DNA from: Hemibagrus wyckioides
Lineage: Eukaryota > Chordata > Actinopteri > Siluriformes > Bagridae
Assembly (NCBI RefSeq): GCF_019097595.1
Contig: NC_080718.1
Coordinates: 13,486,657-13,550,656, forward strand
Direction: 5' to 3'
DNA length: 64,000 nucleotides
The translations under genes were made by a program, and so were the position numbers. Positions 34,401 to 47,862 of this stretch are shown here, piece by piece. A model generated the notes under the pieces. That model made no database searches, was not told the origin of the DNA, and saw nothing but the letters and a program-made list of their open reading frames with translations. Each line of letters begins with the position of its first letter. The stretch's first letter is position 1.

Positions 34401-37400
34401 TGGTATACTGTGTTTTTTTCTCTCATTAACTTCTAGACAGAGAAAAAAAGAAAGCTTGTTGACAGAGTGACTGCTTACAGTTATTGTAACACAACATTTT
34501 AACACAGTAATAAAAATTGTGTGCTTTACAACTTATTATTAGTTTAGGTTAATCCGGTCAAACCTACCACTCCTTTCTCCCAGATGACACTCATGCGGTC
34601 TTGCACGCCGGGCACTCCATGAGGGATCTTAGTAAAGTCGTCTTTGCCCATGGCTTTCTGCTTGGTGGTGAAGGGCCGGTGGTCTGACGTCACCACGTTC
34701 AGAGTGTCACTATAGCAGCAGAAACAAGTATATGTCACATTCTGGAGTTATCTCCTGTGTACAGGCTGAACGGGAGCTTTTCTATGTATAAACAGTCACA
34801 TTTTGAGCTTACGTACAGTGTGTGATGAAACCCACCTTCCCAGCAAGCTGAGCAAGAAGTTGGGTGTGTTGGGGTCCAGCCTCAAGGGAGGCACAGTGAC
34901 ATAGGCAGCAGCATGGGCCCAGTCCTGGTGGTAGTACTGCAGCCCATTTATAACAGCATGGGCAGTGGTGGTCTCCCCATGCACCACTTTACCTACATAC
35001 ACAACAGAAATGTATTATTATACGTATTATACTGTAACTAGCCTAGCATGATGAATGTCTACCATATAAAGTATAACCAGCTCGTTTTTCAAGGAGGCAT
35101 AAACAACCCCACAGGTGGCAAGTGCCAGGAGGGACAAACGCTACATAAGGTGTAATTGGATACAGACAAAGCGGCGCCCTTACCGTGCATCTTCCCTGAG
35201 GCCAAAACATCTCCTGCTGACATGCTGGCTATGTTAACCAGATATATAGGACAGTGAGCCTGAGGAGGAAGAGGATGATATTAATAGTAACCATAATCAT
35301 CTCTGAAGGTAAGATTTCATAATATCACTGCTATTCCCAATTATTTCTCTGCACTCTATTCTGACTGTGTTGCTGTGATTCTAAACAAGTGCTTACTTCA
35401 AGATGTTACTATATGTCTGGTAATTGGATCCATATCTACCTCATTACAGTCTAGACAGCAAGAGCTGTCTCCTTCAGGACCAGTGGAGTGATTCTGTGAG
35501 TGCATACTAACAGAAAAGTCATCACCATTTGGGTAGCCTATAAAAGAACGCCACTACATCATACTTAGCATCTTTCTCTTTCTTGTCTTTCTTTTCTCTT
35601 TCTTGTAAAAGCATTTTTAAGAACTGAAGGATGCTGGATATGACACACTAATCCTTTGGCTTTTGATAATAAGTCTAATCAACTAAACACATATGTTATA
35701 AATGACGATTTGCATACACTAATCATGCATATCACATGGCTTAAGTGATGGCATTTCTATGATTAGATTATTATTCTCCTCAGTGTGTGCCATCGTTTCA
35801 GAAATCCATCATCTACAGTATTGTGCAGTATTTTCTCTCAGGCAAGTGACTGGGCTTTCTACACTTTTAACAGGGCACATATCCTCACTGCAACGGCAGA
35901 TGCAGAAGCATTCGGGCTGAACTCACTGCCTCCAGTAAAGACACCTCACTAGACCTCACTGGTGGTACTGGGTAATGAAGCTTTGCATATAAATCCCAGC
36001 TGTATAAAGCCTAAGTATAAAAATACCATCGCACTGGTTTGCAAAATTTGCAACGTAACCTTCTCTCCACCATGTTTAGCTCGACACTAAGTTCACCAAG
36101 GATGCATAGAGTACTGTGCTGTCTTTTTGACTCAATGTGCCTCACACAACATACAGTAGCACTCTCATTTATATTTAATGTGGACACGAGACATTTAAGT
36201 GCACACAGATCCCTGAGAAGCCACCCATGAAAGGCCTAAAAACATTTACATGCACTTTAAGCAGACAGTTCAGATAAAACAGATTTCAACTGCTTTACTT
36301 TTCCAAATGTATAGGAAAAAAATGGATTTGAATTAAATGTAGTTCTTTGGCCCAGTGACTGGTCACTGCAGCATCACCCCTAGTGAGTCCTAGTAACAAC
36401 AAAACCTGAGATACCTAGATTCTATTGGCTATAAAGTATTTATGTATTAGGATCATTCCAATCATTATTTTGGCATTAATACAGCTGATAATGCCAAGGT
36501 CCTTTGTGCCCAAAAACCAAATGGTACTTTTACTGAGTATACATGAGCTCAAACAAAACACCAGGAACATGAACATTTAATAACATAACATTTAATTTCA
36601 TAGCAAGCAGAATAAAATGCTAATTCAGCACATACAGTAAACAATACACATAAATATGTACACTGAATTCACTGCACGGTGCTAGTAATGTAAAGGCTCC
36701 ACTTTGGGCAGGTTTATAGTGAACTGGAGCTGATTTTAAAAATAGCCCAATTGCCTGGCAACACTGCGCAAGTTGTTGGCACTGTTTGAAGCAGGACAGT
36801 AGAGCAAACAGTGTCCAAAGTGTTCTTATTACGACATAAAGGATTTGTAAAATGGTTAGGTTTAGGGATAAGGGTTAGTGCTCTTTGTAGCTCTTTTTAA
36901 TTCTACAGTTGTGTGAAGTTGAAATCCACAAAATCCAACCACATCACGCTTGTTTTTATTTTGATTTATTTTTTCTAATCATCAGATTATCACAAGATCA
37001 GACAAATGTACATGTATCTAATTAAGTAAATAAAATTTGATCGAGGCACAGTGTGCATTACTCACTCTGTTGGAGATAGTGATCGCTCTGTGCACTGCCT
37101 CTGCCTCCAGCTGTGAACAGAAGATTAGAGTCAGTAAGACGTTTAAACATTATTGCTGTATCCTAAAGAGCCACAGATGCACAACCCTACGTTCACGCTC
37201 ACAAGCAAAAACTCGTTTTAATATGAAATTTAAAGGGGACTGAGGTGATCATGAATTTGTGTACAGTTTATGGAGAATCGCAGACTTTTTAGGGGGGCTG
37301 AGTAGAAATGTTTAAGTTAACCATCAACCATCGAGTTGAAACAGATTTATTCGTTTTACATTATTTCCTATGGGGAAAAATAATTCGGTTTTCAACCAAA

Positions 37401-37456
37401 ACGGCATTCGACCAGACTTTTGGAATGAATTAAGGTCGAACAATGAGGTACCACTG

Positions 37457-37488
<32 letters not shown>

Positions 37489-39554
37489 ATAATAATAATA
37501 ATAATAATAATGAGAAGAAGAAGAAGAACCCCTAAATGGCTCTAAAAAGAACTTTGGGTTCTTTTCAGTGGACTCTATAAATTCAGTAGACCATATGGAT
37601 TTTTTTTTGAGGTTCCATATATGAGGTTCTATATAGAACAGTTTCTTTTAAAAGTGTAGGATTGGTCTAAGGAGTCAGTCAAGCCAAGTAATCGAATTTT
37701 TCCCTTCACAGTGTCAAAATCTCACAATGTCACAAAAATCACATCCCGCATCACATACAATGAATTGTCGCCTGTCTCCTAAACTTTGACATAAAACTGT
37801 AATTCGATCATTAATATCACACCTCTTCAGGCCTGCTGATCTCAATACCCTCTGGTCCACTGATGCCCAGATCCAATGCTTCTTTGGCACCCTTAAATGA
37901 AAGCCAAAAAAAGTCTGTGACGTTACCAGGACAGGTGAAAATAATAAAATTGCAAAATTCAGGAAGATAATAGAGTTTCCCAACCTCAGCCACCAGCTCT
38001 CCATTCTCAGCGTGTACGCGGGCTATGGCTCCGATATCTTTACAATGCTGCAGGGCCTGGAAGAGCTCGCTGTCCCTCAGCATGTACACGTCCTTGTAAG
38101 CCATGTACATCTGGAAGGAGTTCACTCCTTTTTCTCTCACCAGTGTCTCCATCTGAGTCTTCACCTGCTCAAGATTTGTTAGAAAATGCATTACTGATAT
38201 ATACTTTGTTGTTTAAAACAGGTTCACAATTCCATCAAGCACTAGTCACAGTTTCCATATACAGCTCTCTAGTAGATTGTTTATTAATGTTAAAACATGT
38301 TGGTTATATATTTCATACTGTAATGGCACACATTTTAAAATGGGCAGGATGGTGATGTCACGCTATGTAATAACTGTAATGATATAATGTAATAATATAC
38401 ACATCTGTCTGTGTATACGTCAGAGAAAATGAGCACCTTGGGACTCCACCAGGTCACGGCAACATGAAGAGCGTAGTCACAGCAGGTCTTGGCATCAGCG
38501 TGAGCCCGACATTTCTCATAGGCATCCAGCAAGGATTCGTTCTTCTCGGGCAGCACGTGACCCAACACCATTGTCGTGCCTCCAGCCAGAGCAGCCTGGA
38601 AATCAACATACATCGGCCTTTATTAATCAAAGCTGGGGAAAGTTAAATCTGATCATGCACAAATATGTATGCTTTCCCCATGTCTGTGGAGGATTTCTCT
38701 GGCTGCCTCCTACCACCTACAACCAACCTATAAAAACTGCCTGCCCATTTCCCATTATAGCCTGCTATATACTTTCATTTTACAGTAAACTAGAGTATGT
38801 TTGGTGTAAATTATATGTACATTGTATTTATGTGTATATCGTTTCCATTCTGATTTATCAGCTGTGTTTCGATCCCTTTTGTTGTTTCTTGAACCAGACA
38901 CAGGTTTATTCACATATCATTATTATACACTTGATTCTACACAACTTTGATAAATATAGGACACACTTTATGAGATACAAATCGATGTTCACATTTAAAG
39001 GTCATTTTTAAAACATTATTATAATTATGCAAATGACTGAACATTAACTGACTATTTTTAGCCAACATCAATTACCAGACCTCACTGCACTGATTAAGAA
39101 GTGATACAACCCAATTACTTTTAGTCATTTTATAGAGAAAGGCACTTACACTTTGCAACAGAGGGAGAAAAAGTGGGAGAAAAATTGGAGACCCCAGAAG
39201 AAACCCATATAGAGAGAACATTCTCCACAGAGACAATATAACTGAACCCTGAAGCCCAGTTGTGAGTTTTAACCCCAGGGCCAACAAGCTGCCACTGCTG
39301 GGCTCTTGGGCAAGGTCCTTGATCCTTACCTGCTCAGTTATATAAACCACTACATAAAAGTCAAGTGTGGCAATGCTTGAGTCTTAGTAAATGTAGACAG
39401 AGAACCATAATTTGTCACAAGACATTATAATCCAACAAAAACCTAATAACACTCCTAAAACAGTGTGAGTACATTAAACAGTTCACCAATCTGGAGACGT
39501 CTTCTAAATGCAAGCATGTATAGCTGACCAGAGGAAAGTGCATGCAGTCTTTTA

Positions 39555-39621
<67 letters not shown>

Positions 39622-42600
39622 CATCCATCCATCCATCCATCCATCCATCCATCCATCCATCCATCCATCCAACCACAGGGTTGCAGGGAGCCTGAAGCCT
39701 TTCCAAAGTGGCTCAGGGCCAAGAGAGGCCCAAGCACACACAGACTTTTCATGCACTACAGACAATTAGAAATGCCAATCAACCTACAACACATGTCTTT
39801 GGGGAGGAAACTAGAGTACTGGGAGGAAACACCAGTGCATGGAGAGAACATGCAGACTCAGTGCACACAGACTGGAGTCAGGGGAGTTACCACTAAGCCA
39901 CCATGCCCCTCTACAATCCAGAAAGCCAGTATTTATGCATCTAAAATGTAACACACACTCACCAGCCACTTTATACACTTGCTCAATTAGCCAATCCAAT
40001 AATGTGGCAGCAGCACAGTGCAAAAATCATGCAGCTACTGGTCAAGCGCTTCAGTAAATGTTCACATCAAATATGAGAATATCAAACTGAAAGGAACCGA
40101 AACTGGAGTTGAGGATTGGAAAAAACATTGTCTGGTACAGTTTCAGAAAGCCTGTGCCCAACATAGCTGCAGATTCATGTTCTTGGATGAATGAGTGGAA
40201 CCTGATGTGGTCTTCTGCTGTTGTAACTCATTCACCTCAAGGTTCAATGTGTTCTGAGATGTTTTTCTGCTCACCACAGTTGTAAATAGTGGTTATTTTT
40301 TTTATTGTAGACTTCCTGTCAGCTCAAACCAGTCTGGCTAATCTCCTAAAATATCTCCTAAATTCCTTGAACCATTAATTGGCATGACTATGATATTCTT
40401 ATTTAATCACTAACTGGCAATACTATGATCTTTAGAAGTCTAATGAATCTTACTCAGCCACATTAGAGAAAATGATTAATAGACCACATGCATCACAAAT
40501 ACAGTAGCCACTGCACTCATTTCTGAATCCCTGTTCATTTTAACATTAGAGTTAAGTGTAATGGTATGACAAAGAAGAGAAATGAGCTAAGCCATAATTC
40601 TTCATTATATGAAGGGTCTTCTTCCATCTGTCAGTTGGCACAGGGGAATGGACCAGCGTCCCCTGAAAGGGGCGTGGAATTGAGCACCATTGTCTCTCTG
40701 TACAATGGTGTGAGTGAAAGGCTTTTGCAGCAGTCTTTGCAGCAGCTCCCGCTGTATCTATGGTAACAGAATCTGATCTGCATTTGTGTCTGTGCTTGGC
40801 CAAGATCATGGCAGTAATGTGGACCGGGTGGGGGGTGGGGGGGGATTACCACTTGCGTCGCCAGTGTCTAACAAGCACAGTTCAGATAACAACTGATTCA
40901 TTTGTCATCTTAAACACGACAGTGTTCACAGAAGTGTGTGTGTGTGTGTGTGCATGCATTTGGATGTGTGTGAATCATCCGTACTCTCGCCTTTCAGTGC
41001 TTGCTAACCAACCCACGGGATTAGGATGGATGGTGCAGCCTGCTATGATGTCACACTGTGGAGCTGCATGTACAGCACCACAAATGTGGCTTTAAGCTAA
41101 AATACAACCAAGATGCACAATATTATAAAACAAAACAAATCTCAAACATCACAGAGTGAAACCCAGGGTTTAGACATGTTCTTTTTGCATTTGGATCAAT
41201 AAAATACATTTCATGCCTTTCTGAGTGTCAGCTTCTAGCTGTATCCTCCCGGTAATCTGAGAGCCACAGCCGCACCATGCCACTCAAGAATAAAAGCTCA
41301 CGGGGCTTTTAGAGGAGAAAGACCCAGCAGATGGTTGGCCTCCCTGGTGTGGAGGCCAAAAAAATCCATCCACGTATTACTTTGGCCCCAGACGTTCATC
41401 CACCAAGACATGGGATACAATTTCACAACACAGTCAGTGGCGAGGAATCAGCCTCAATGAACTTAAAGACATCTGCATGTGAAATTACTGCTCTCCCACT
41501 ACAGGAAGGGAGGATTATAAGAGCAGGGATGGAGTGAAGCACTAATGATTCATGCCTAGGAACTGAAGTCACATTCCCAAAAACAATGTACAGAGTGTTA
41601 TAAAACATGCACCGTAACAATAGCTTGTATAACTATGTAATAATAATGATAATAATAATAATAATAATAATAACAATAAATACAATAACAACAACAACAA
41701 CAATAATAATAATAATAATAATAATAATTATTATTATTATTATTATTATTATAAAAAGAAGTAGATTAAGAATTTTCCCAAATCCACAGGTATATCCAAA
41801 ATTGCTTTTTTTTATATATCATAACTGTACTAATAGTAGATATAGAAACTTATAGTAGAATAGTAGAAACTGAAATTTATACAACATTCATTATTCCTTA
41901 AATGGCAGGTTTATATTAATGTGTTAATTTTAATAGATTCATTTAATATTTTTTTATAGCAGCATCTCATTCACAGTGCTTTGTATGGTGGATGTGCTTC
42001 TTGATTAAGATAAGATCAAATTTTTAACACTGATTCTCTGTAACATGATGTTTTTAATTTGTTTGTTTGGGTCCATTTTATTTGTTCTCCACTATTATTC
42101 TCAACAAGAAAATGAAAAAGAGAGTCTGCTCAGGCAATGTGATGACAGGAACTAGCATGTCCTGCAGGCTTCAAGTGTAACTGCAAATGGATTACAAAGC
42201 ACCAAGCTGTCGTTCATGCTAGGAAAATGTAATTGTTGTTGAAAAGACAAACAAAGAGGAATAAACCACTTCAAGATTGTGTTTGTGTCTGCATCCCAAC
42301 ACCCTGGTGTTGAGCATCATTTTCTACTTCCGGCACACCCTGTAGTGTTTTATTCCCTAATAGTTCATATAGAAAGTGAATGCACTGTACCTTGGTGCCA
42401 CTGTAGAAATCATCAGCAGTGGTGGCATTCATGAAGCTCTCCTGCAGGTGAACGCTTGTGTCGATGCCCCCCGGAAGCACCAGCTTGCCTGTGGCATCTA
42501 TCACCTTGGCACCACCAGGGATCATCAGCTCTTTGCCCACCTGCTGAATGATGCCGTTCTCAATGTACACATCTGCTTCCTGGGTAAAGTCATCATTCAC

Positions 42601-42651
42601 CACTTTGCCTCCCTTTATGAGGATGCGCACCGTCGCTGGGCCAGCAGACAT
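31484..42651 (-). CDS. dpysl5: Dihydropyrimidinase-like 5 (CRMP5)
   Basis: A cytosolic neuronal phosphoprotein that restrains neurite growth and joins CRMP heterotetramers. Twelve coding exons: 42651-42391, 38595-38437, 38164-37985, 37891-37823, 37110-37066, 35259-35184, 34992-34836, 34709-34568, 33759-33617, 33402-33195, 33019-32851 and 31569-31484. They give 564 aa, the same length as human DPYSL5. The amidohydrolase fold starts [14 protein letters not shown]. Pseudo-enzyme signs are visible: the metal HxH is SxH in GIDTSVH, and the carboxylated-lysine position is Gln in [12 protein letters not shown]. Paralogue-specific stretches ([36 protein letters not shown], ending [11 protein letters not shown]) separate it from DPYSL1-4. 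A 5' UTR acceptor lies at 42660. The exon 2 donor GTGCTC is unusual but the phase is right. The acceptor of exon 11 could instead be at 33013, which would remove two residues. Confidence 0.97.
37325..37460. mobile_element. Remnant of a short interspersed DNA repeat
   Basis: The stretch with CCTATGGGGAAAAATAATTC and AAGGTCGAACAATGAGGTAC resembles a short non-autonomous element widely scattered in fish genomes. It runs into (ACT)n and (AATA)n repeats ending at 37512. Recognition is from memory of the sequence type; the family name is uncertain. It lies in a dpysl5 intron. Confidence 0.4.
39160..39350 (+). mobile_element. SINE body/tail fragment
   Basis: TTTTAACCCCAGGGCCAACAAGCTGCCACTG followed by GGGCAAGGTCCTTGATCC (plus strand, near 39270-39330) is the region that follows the tRNA-like head in fish SINEs of the type seen at 52735. 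The head is degraded here. Confidence 0.45.
39556..39905 (+). repeat. (TATC)n-(CATC)n array followed by an interspersed fish repeat
   Basis: About 16 TATC units switch to about 13 CATC units by 39671. The following 230 bases contain ACAATTAGAAATGCCAATC, ATGTCTTTGGGGAGGAAAC, GAGAACATGCAGACTC and CACTAAGCCACCATGCCC. This order is typical of a very common teleost interspersed repeat with a CATC-rich start. Confidence 0.6.
41638..41752. repeat. (AAT)n/(AAC)n/(ATT)n compound microsatellite
   Basis: Runs of ATA and AAT, then AAC, then AAT turning into ATT. The AAT-to-ATT switch near 41728 makes an inverted repeat. It sits within dpysl5 intron 1. Confidence 0.85.
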
Positions 42652-43820
42652 GATTCCACCTGTAAGAGAGCGGGAGAGACCAACTACCTTTTTACTTAAA
42701 TGGACGATCTCTTGCCAGGTTTTTTTACGATATGTACCAAAATGAGCAAAGGAACTCCATGTACTTGTTGAATAGTCAAGAGCATTGTCCGGTGAATACT
42801 AATAACAGGTTCGCGAGGCAATTTCCCAAATTCCAGCATTCCTGTGCAGTGAGGCTTGCCTTAGAAAGATCTTAGAAACACTCTAGGACTATATAAAATA
42901 TAAAAGACAGGATTAAATCCACAGAAGTATAATGCCAGTCTGGACTTTTAATTATTGCGATAGCCACTGGCTTGGCCAAGCGCTGCAGCAAATCCATAGT
43001 ATATGACTCCAGTGGAATTACTACAAGCTAATACTCTATATTACTAACAATGTCACCCACAGGCACAATAATAAACAAATCCCATCATCCGGCAGAGCAA
43101 AAAGCAGAGTCAGCGCTTATAAAAAAATCATGATGCAGGGCGGTTCTGACCCAGATAGTACAGTGTCAAGTGAAGAGGTGTGGCAAAGCAGAGGAACGGA
43201 GGAGCTTTTGATCCCATGCGGCTGCGTAAGCCATGGTTTATACAGAGTGAAGTCATGGAAAGAGGGTACATCCTCTAATCTACCCCCCCCCCACACCACA
43301 ACCAAAAAGCCCTCTCTATGCCCCTAATTGGGTGGGGCAGGGGGTAGTCGAGGGAGCGGGTGGAGATGGGTGTGTCCTCGTGTCTCTGTCTGAACTATAT
43401 TAAGCAAGCAGCAGCAGTACAGTGCACATGCTACCTCCATGTCCTCTCCGAAGACCTTAGAGACAAATTAGTCACACATTTGTTCCTCGCCACAGCTCAC
43501 ACAGGCAAATTTTTCCCATGACCCACTTCTGAATCCAGATTATTCCATGCAATTCTATAGGAGCTCTGGTCAACACACATGCACCTCTCGAACACGGCAC
43601 AGGCAGTGGTTTATAGTGCTTGCCTTCACTTACTGCAACAGCAACAATCTGGAAAAAATGATCACACCTATTAGTACTACGTGTAACAGAGCGTGCCCAC
43701 TTTAATCTGTGGATTAAATCTTCATGTATGTTTGGTTTGCATTGAAAATGTTTTCCATTTCCATGATGTTGGCAAAGATTGCTTTTTCCTCCAGATGGCA
43801 GGGAGAAACCTGAATGAGCT

Positions 43821-43828
<8 letters not shown>

Positions 43829-43862
<34 letters not shown>
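43829..43862. repeat. (TG)n microsatellite
   Basis: About 17 uninterrupted TG units upstream of the dpysl5 coding start, in the 5' UTR intron or flank. Confidence 0.9.
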
Positions 43863-43865
<3 letters not shown>

Positions 43866-44433
43866 GTAAATGTGAAGCTGCATTCCACATGGATGTTATG
43901 GAGCCCATCTCACACACAAAGAGGCTGGCCAAGCCCTTCCACGAACGGACACACGGATGACAGGATGCTTAGCACACATCCTTGTAAACGAATATGTATC
44001 TGTATAGTAAAACAACATTAAATAACAAGGCGTCCATTTTTATGAGTAAGATTAGGTTAGCACGGCCATATCTGGAGCTTCATCAATCATGTTTATAGCT
44101 CTGCGGGCCGGCTGCTCCATTCCTTAGGTAAAAAACAAACAAAACAAAACAAACAAACTAAATACTGTACTACATTTCAGTCCAAACATTTATGATGAAT
44201 ATTTACAACAAATCGAGTGTGCAAATCCTGTCACACCCGGATAGAGGGCGGATCTCCGGATGGAGACGGATATGAGAAATGAACCAAGCCCTGATGGCAG
44301 CCTTTCGCAGAAAACAGGCTCGAGCCGTGGAACTGTCACTCAGCCTCACCGAGGCAACGTCTTCCGAAACAGCGGCAGATTGCATACTAACTCCATAAAC
44401 GTATCAGCTAGACTTAAACAGTATACGGCTTAC

Positions 44434-44650
44434 CTCCTTTGTTATATTCCCCCAAAAATAAGCAGTGTTTCAGTGGAGTGTGTCGATAACGCTGGGTGAC
44501 ACCCGCAGGCAGACGCAGGCAGATGCTCCGGCAGCTCCAGCTTGGAAAACCTTACGTCCGCAGCATCCACACAGCGCGAGCCGCTAGCCGACCAATCAGA
44601 AAGCAGACATACGAAGATGGCTGTACCAGCGGCCAATCAAAATACAGACT
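44434..44650 (-). promoter_or_regulatory. dpysl5: dpysl5 promoter and noncoding first exon (predicted)
   Basis: A strong minus-strand donor GTAAGC begins at 44433 after GGAG, so a 5' UTR exon would end at 44434. The block to about 44650 is GC-richer than its surroundings. Two CCAAT motifs in the NF-Y form CCAATCA lie near 44591 and 44632, about 41 bases apart. This would pair with the acceptor at 42660 just before the ATG. Confidence 0.5.
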
Positions 44651-45280
44651 GGGCGTGGCCTGTCACCCTCGGTATGTACCATTGTGTGGTTTCAAAGGGG
44701 GATGGGTTTTATAATACGCGTCTCTCTCTATAGAGCTCCGGTTTAGCTTTAGCTAAAACGACATGTAACAAAAACGGCGTTGTTTATCATTAATGTTTAT
44801 TTGGGACAGAATGGCTAATGTCAGAATTAAATTGGACACTGAAAGATGACATGAACTTAGAACTGGACGTCTTTAAAAGCAGAGCAAGTGCTAATGTAGA
44901 AATGACACCTGTAGTTTTACCTCAGCAGCTTTAATCATTTATCTGCATTAATATTTATACAAAAACCCATAATCACACCTCACCCCCAATTTATTTTCCT
45001 TGCATTCAATAAATGGTCTTCAAGAAATGCTTTGAGGACAAATAAAAATATACATCACTATATACAAATGTTGAATAACCAATTACAGACTGAATAAGAA
45101 ATAATAAAATATGTAAAAATAAAACATATTACCACCCAAAGTTGGTTGTTTTTTCATAATCAACAAAACAACCTTGATTCCTCTTATACCAACAACGACC
45201 ATTTGAAAGCATTAATGGAAGATTTTAACCTTTTATTTCTAGTCACATTATGTGGAAGGTCAGAAACACCTTGTCATTTA
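44651..45280. other. Intergenic spacer upstream of dpysl5
   Basis: AT-rich with no recognised gene or repeat family. Confidence 0.4.
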
Positions 45281-45804
45281 CACCGACCAGGCATTACATT
45301 ATGACCACCTGCCTAATATCGTGTTGGTCCCCCTTTTGCTGCCAAAACCGCCCTGACCTGTCATGCACTGTGTATTCTGACACCTTTCTATCAGAACCAG
45401 CATTAACTTCTTCAGCAATCTGAGCAACAGTAGTTCGTCTGTTGGATCGGACCACACAGGTCAGTCTTCGTTCCCCACGCGCATCAATGAGCCTTGGTCA
45501 CCCATCACCACTGTTCTGTCCTTGGACCACTTTTGGTAGATACTGACCATTGCAGACCGGGAACACCCCACAAGAGCTGCAGGAGATGCTCTGATCCAGT
45601 GGTCTAGCCATCACAATTTGGCCCTGGTCAAACTCGCTCAAATCCTTATGCTTGCCCATTTTTCCTGCTTCTAACACATCAACTTTGAGGACAAAATGTT
45701 CACTTGCTGCCTAATATATCCCACCCACTAACAGGTGCCATGATGAGGAGGTAATCAGTGTTATTCACATCTCATGGCAGTGTTCATAATGTTATGCCTG
45801 ATCA
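45281..45804 (-). mobile_element. Family A Tc1-like remnant (about 525 bp)
   Basis: Ends CACCGACCAGGCATTAC and TTATGCCTGATCATTG. The interior keeps the HTH-proximal half in minus orientation (near 45545-45660) and lacks the DDE domain. A second copy in opposite orientation follows 370 bases away. Confidence 0.8.
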
Positions 45805-46170
45805 TTGTACAGCAGTCTGTCACACACCAGTCTCTCCATTTTCTATCTCTTGAAGTTCTGACTGCAGCTTGTTGGCCACAAATGAGTGCTGACACCTGAG
45901 ATGCCTTTCATCAATGCTAGCCAAGCAAACAAAAAATAAATAAATTCAGAAAGCTTCACCATGCTAACATGTTTTCTTTGTTCTTTAAATAGTTATTATT
46001 AGTCTGAGATTTTGTAGTTTTGTTCGAGCATTGAAAATATTTGAAAATTGATAATGTATTTTATTTATATAAACCTGTGATTTGCTTTGCAGCCAGAACT
46101 ACTGTCAGAAAATCAACAGCTTCTAACCAATCTGACTGCAAAATTCAACAGAACAAAATGAATTAACATA

Positions 46171-46636
46171 CACCGATCAGGCATAACATTATGAGCACTC
46201 ATCATGGCACCTGTTAGTGGGTGGGATATATTAAGCAGCAAGTGAACATTTTGTCCTCAAAGTTGATGTGTTAGAAGCAGGAAAAATGGGCAAGTGTAAG
46301 GATTTGACTGAGTTTGACAAGGATGTCTAGACGACTGGATCAGAGCATCTCCAAAACTGCAGCTCTTGTGGGGTGTTCCCGGTCTGCAGTGGTCAGTATC
46401 TATCAAAAGTGGTCCAAGGAAGGAACAGTGGTGAACCGGCGACAGGGTCATGGGCGGCCAAGACTCACTGATGCATGTGGGGAGCGAAGGCTGGCCCGTG
46501 TGGTCAGATCTTAATGATGGTTCTAATAGAAAGGTGTCAGATTACACAGTGCATTGCAGTTTGTTGTATACGGGGCTGCATAGCCGCAGACCAGTCAGGG
46601 TGCCCATGTGGACATAATGTTATGCCTGGTCTGTGT
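46171..46636 (+). mobile_element. Family A Tc1-like remnant, opposite orientation
   Basis: Ends CACCGATCAGGCATAACAT and TTATGCCTGGTCTGTG. A 66-codon frame at 46314-46514 holds the transposase DNA-binding head ([20 protein letters not shown], then [11 protein letters not shown]). The catalytic part is deleted. Confidence 0.82.
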
Positions 46637-47862
46637 ATATTCATTTATAATACAATCATATATATCACTTTGGGAGTTTGTTGATTCTGAAAGCAGTTTA
46701 TTATCTATCATTTTATTAAACTGGCTTGCATTTAATATTTATTATTGTACATTAATATGTTCATATTTAATATTAACATTTAATATCCTTTAGGGAAATG
46801 TTCTCGCAACATGTCTTTGAGAAAACATACCGTTATTTGAAGAATCTCTTGCCAGAATGATTGTTAAAAGGTAAGATACTTTCCTTTTTTTGAGTGGAAA
46901 ATATAAATAATTATTAGTCGTTGCTTTATACAATACTTTTTCCGCCCATTCTCGTGAAAGGTGCCAATAATTTCTAATAAAGTAGAAAACAAATTATTAA
47001 AATGAATAAATTATTAATTAGTAAATTGTTCAAAACATTTTTGGTGTCCAAATTTTTCCTCCCTTTGTTTTTCCAGTAAAGCAAGAAGGCAAAACTTGCA
47101 ATAGGAGCTTGTGGCCACCACACCAACATACAAAATCCATAGTAAAAGCATCACATTGGCTTCAACCATGTTGGTCAGTGGTTTTAAATAAACTTATCTA
47201 GCTCTTTTGAGGTTGTTTATGTAAAAAAAAAAAAGGATATTGTGATTTGAGCAGCCTGCATGTTAGATTCTAGTCAAATACTCAAGTTAAACTTAAAGCC
47301 CAACATGTCTCTGCAACATTTGAGGTACATGGAAAATTTGTGTAAATTTGAGTTTCTTCCAAGCCATTTCTCCAAATATAAGCTCTCAGAAGGTCTGAGG
47401 TTTCAAAAAGGCACCCAGTTAAAGATCTTAAACTGTTTTGTTTAAAGAATGCTGGCAACCCTGCAATAGCAAGGATATAGAATTATGGAAACTGGACTGT
47501 GCTTCAGTGTCTCCTGAGTGGGCTGTAAATGAACAACGTGACTATTTCAGAAAAAAAAAACATGTTTTTGCTGTTAGAAGTGTTTCCTTTACAAAAAAAA
47601 AAACAGACAAGTGAGAAATAACAGAAGCTGATTTTTGCACAAAAAAAACAATACATTTATTCAAGTGTTCTCCAGCACAAGTACATAAGGAGCCTTTTTT
47701 CTTAGTTCTGGGCACAAAACAGAAGAGAGAGGGAGTAGAGGTGGAGAATGACTGCTACATCTGCTGTATGAGCTGATCTCAAAATGAGAGAAGGCATGAA
47801 AACAGTTATGACACAGAAGAGGTCACACTAATTAACAGTGTCACTGAGGAAAGAAAATATAC
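46637..47862. other. Spacer beyond the dnmt3a 3' region
   Basis: AT-rich with several A-runs. AATAAA on the minus strand at 47661-47656 is one possible far poly(A) signal for dnmt3a. No gene is recognised. Confidence 0.35.

Larger units (their letters stand above)
38596..42390 (-). other. dpysl5 intron 1
   Basis: This 3.8 kb intron between coding exons 1 and 2 contains a tRNA-SINE tail (39160-39350), (TATC)n then (CATC)n (39556-39671) running into an interspersed repeat to about 39905, (TG)n at 40936-40952, and an (AAT)n tract at 41638-41752. No further coding exon is recognised. Confidence 0.6.

Noticed and set aside
39542..39769. Frame rich in SIYL and HPSI repeats
   Set aside because: It is the translation of (TATC)n and (CATC)n; the same applies to YIYI frames over TA tracts at 21.5 and 53.1 kb and IIII frames at 41.6 kb.
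40566..41095. Several overlapping 60-110 codon frames near 40.6-41.1 kb
   Set aside because: They overlap on both strands inside dpysl5 intron 1 and none resembles a known protein.
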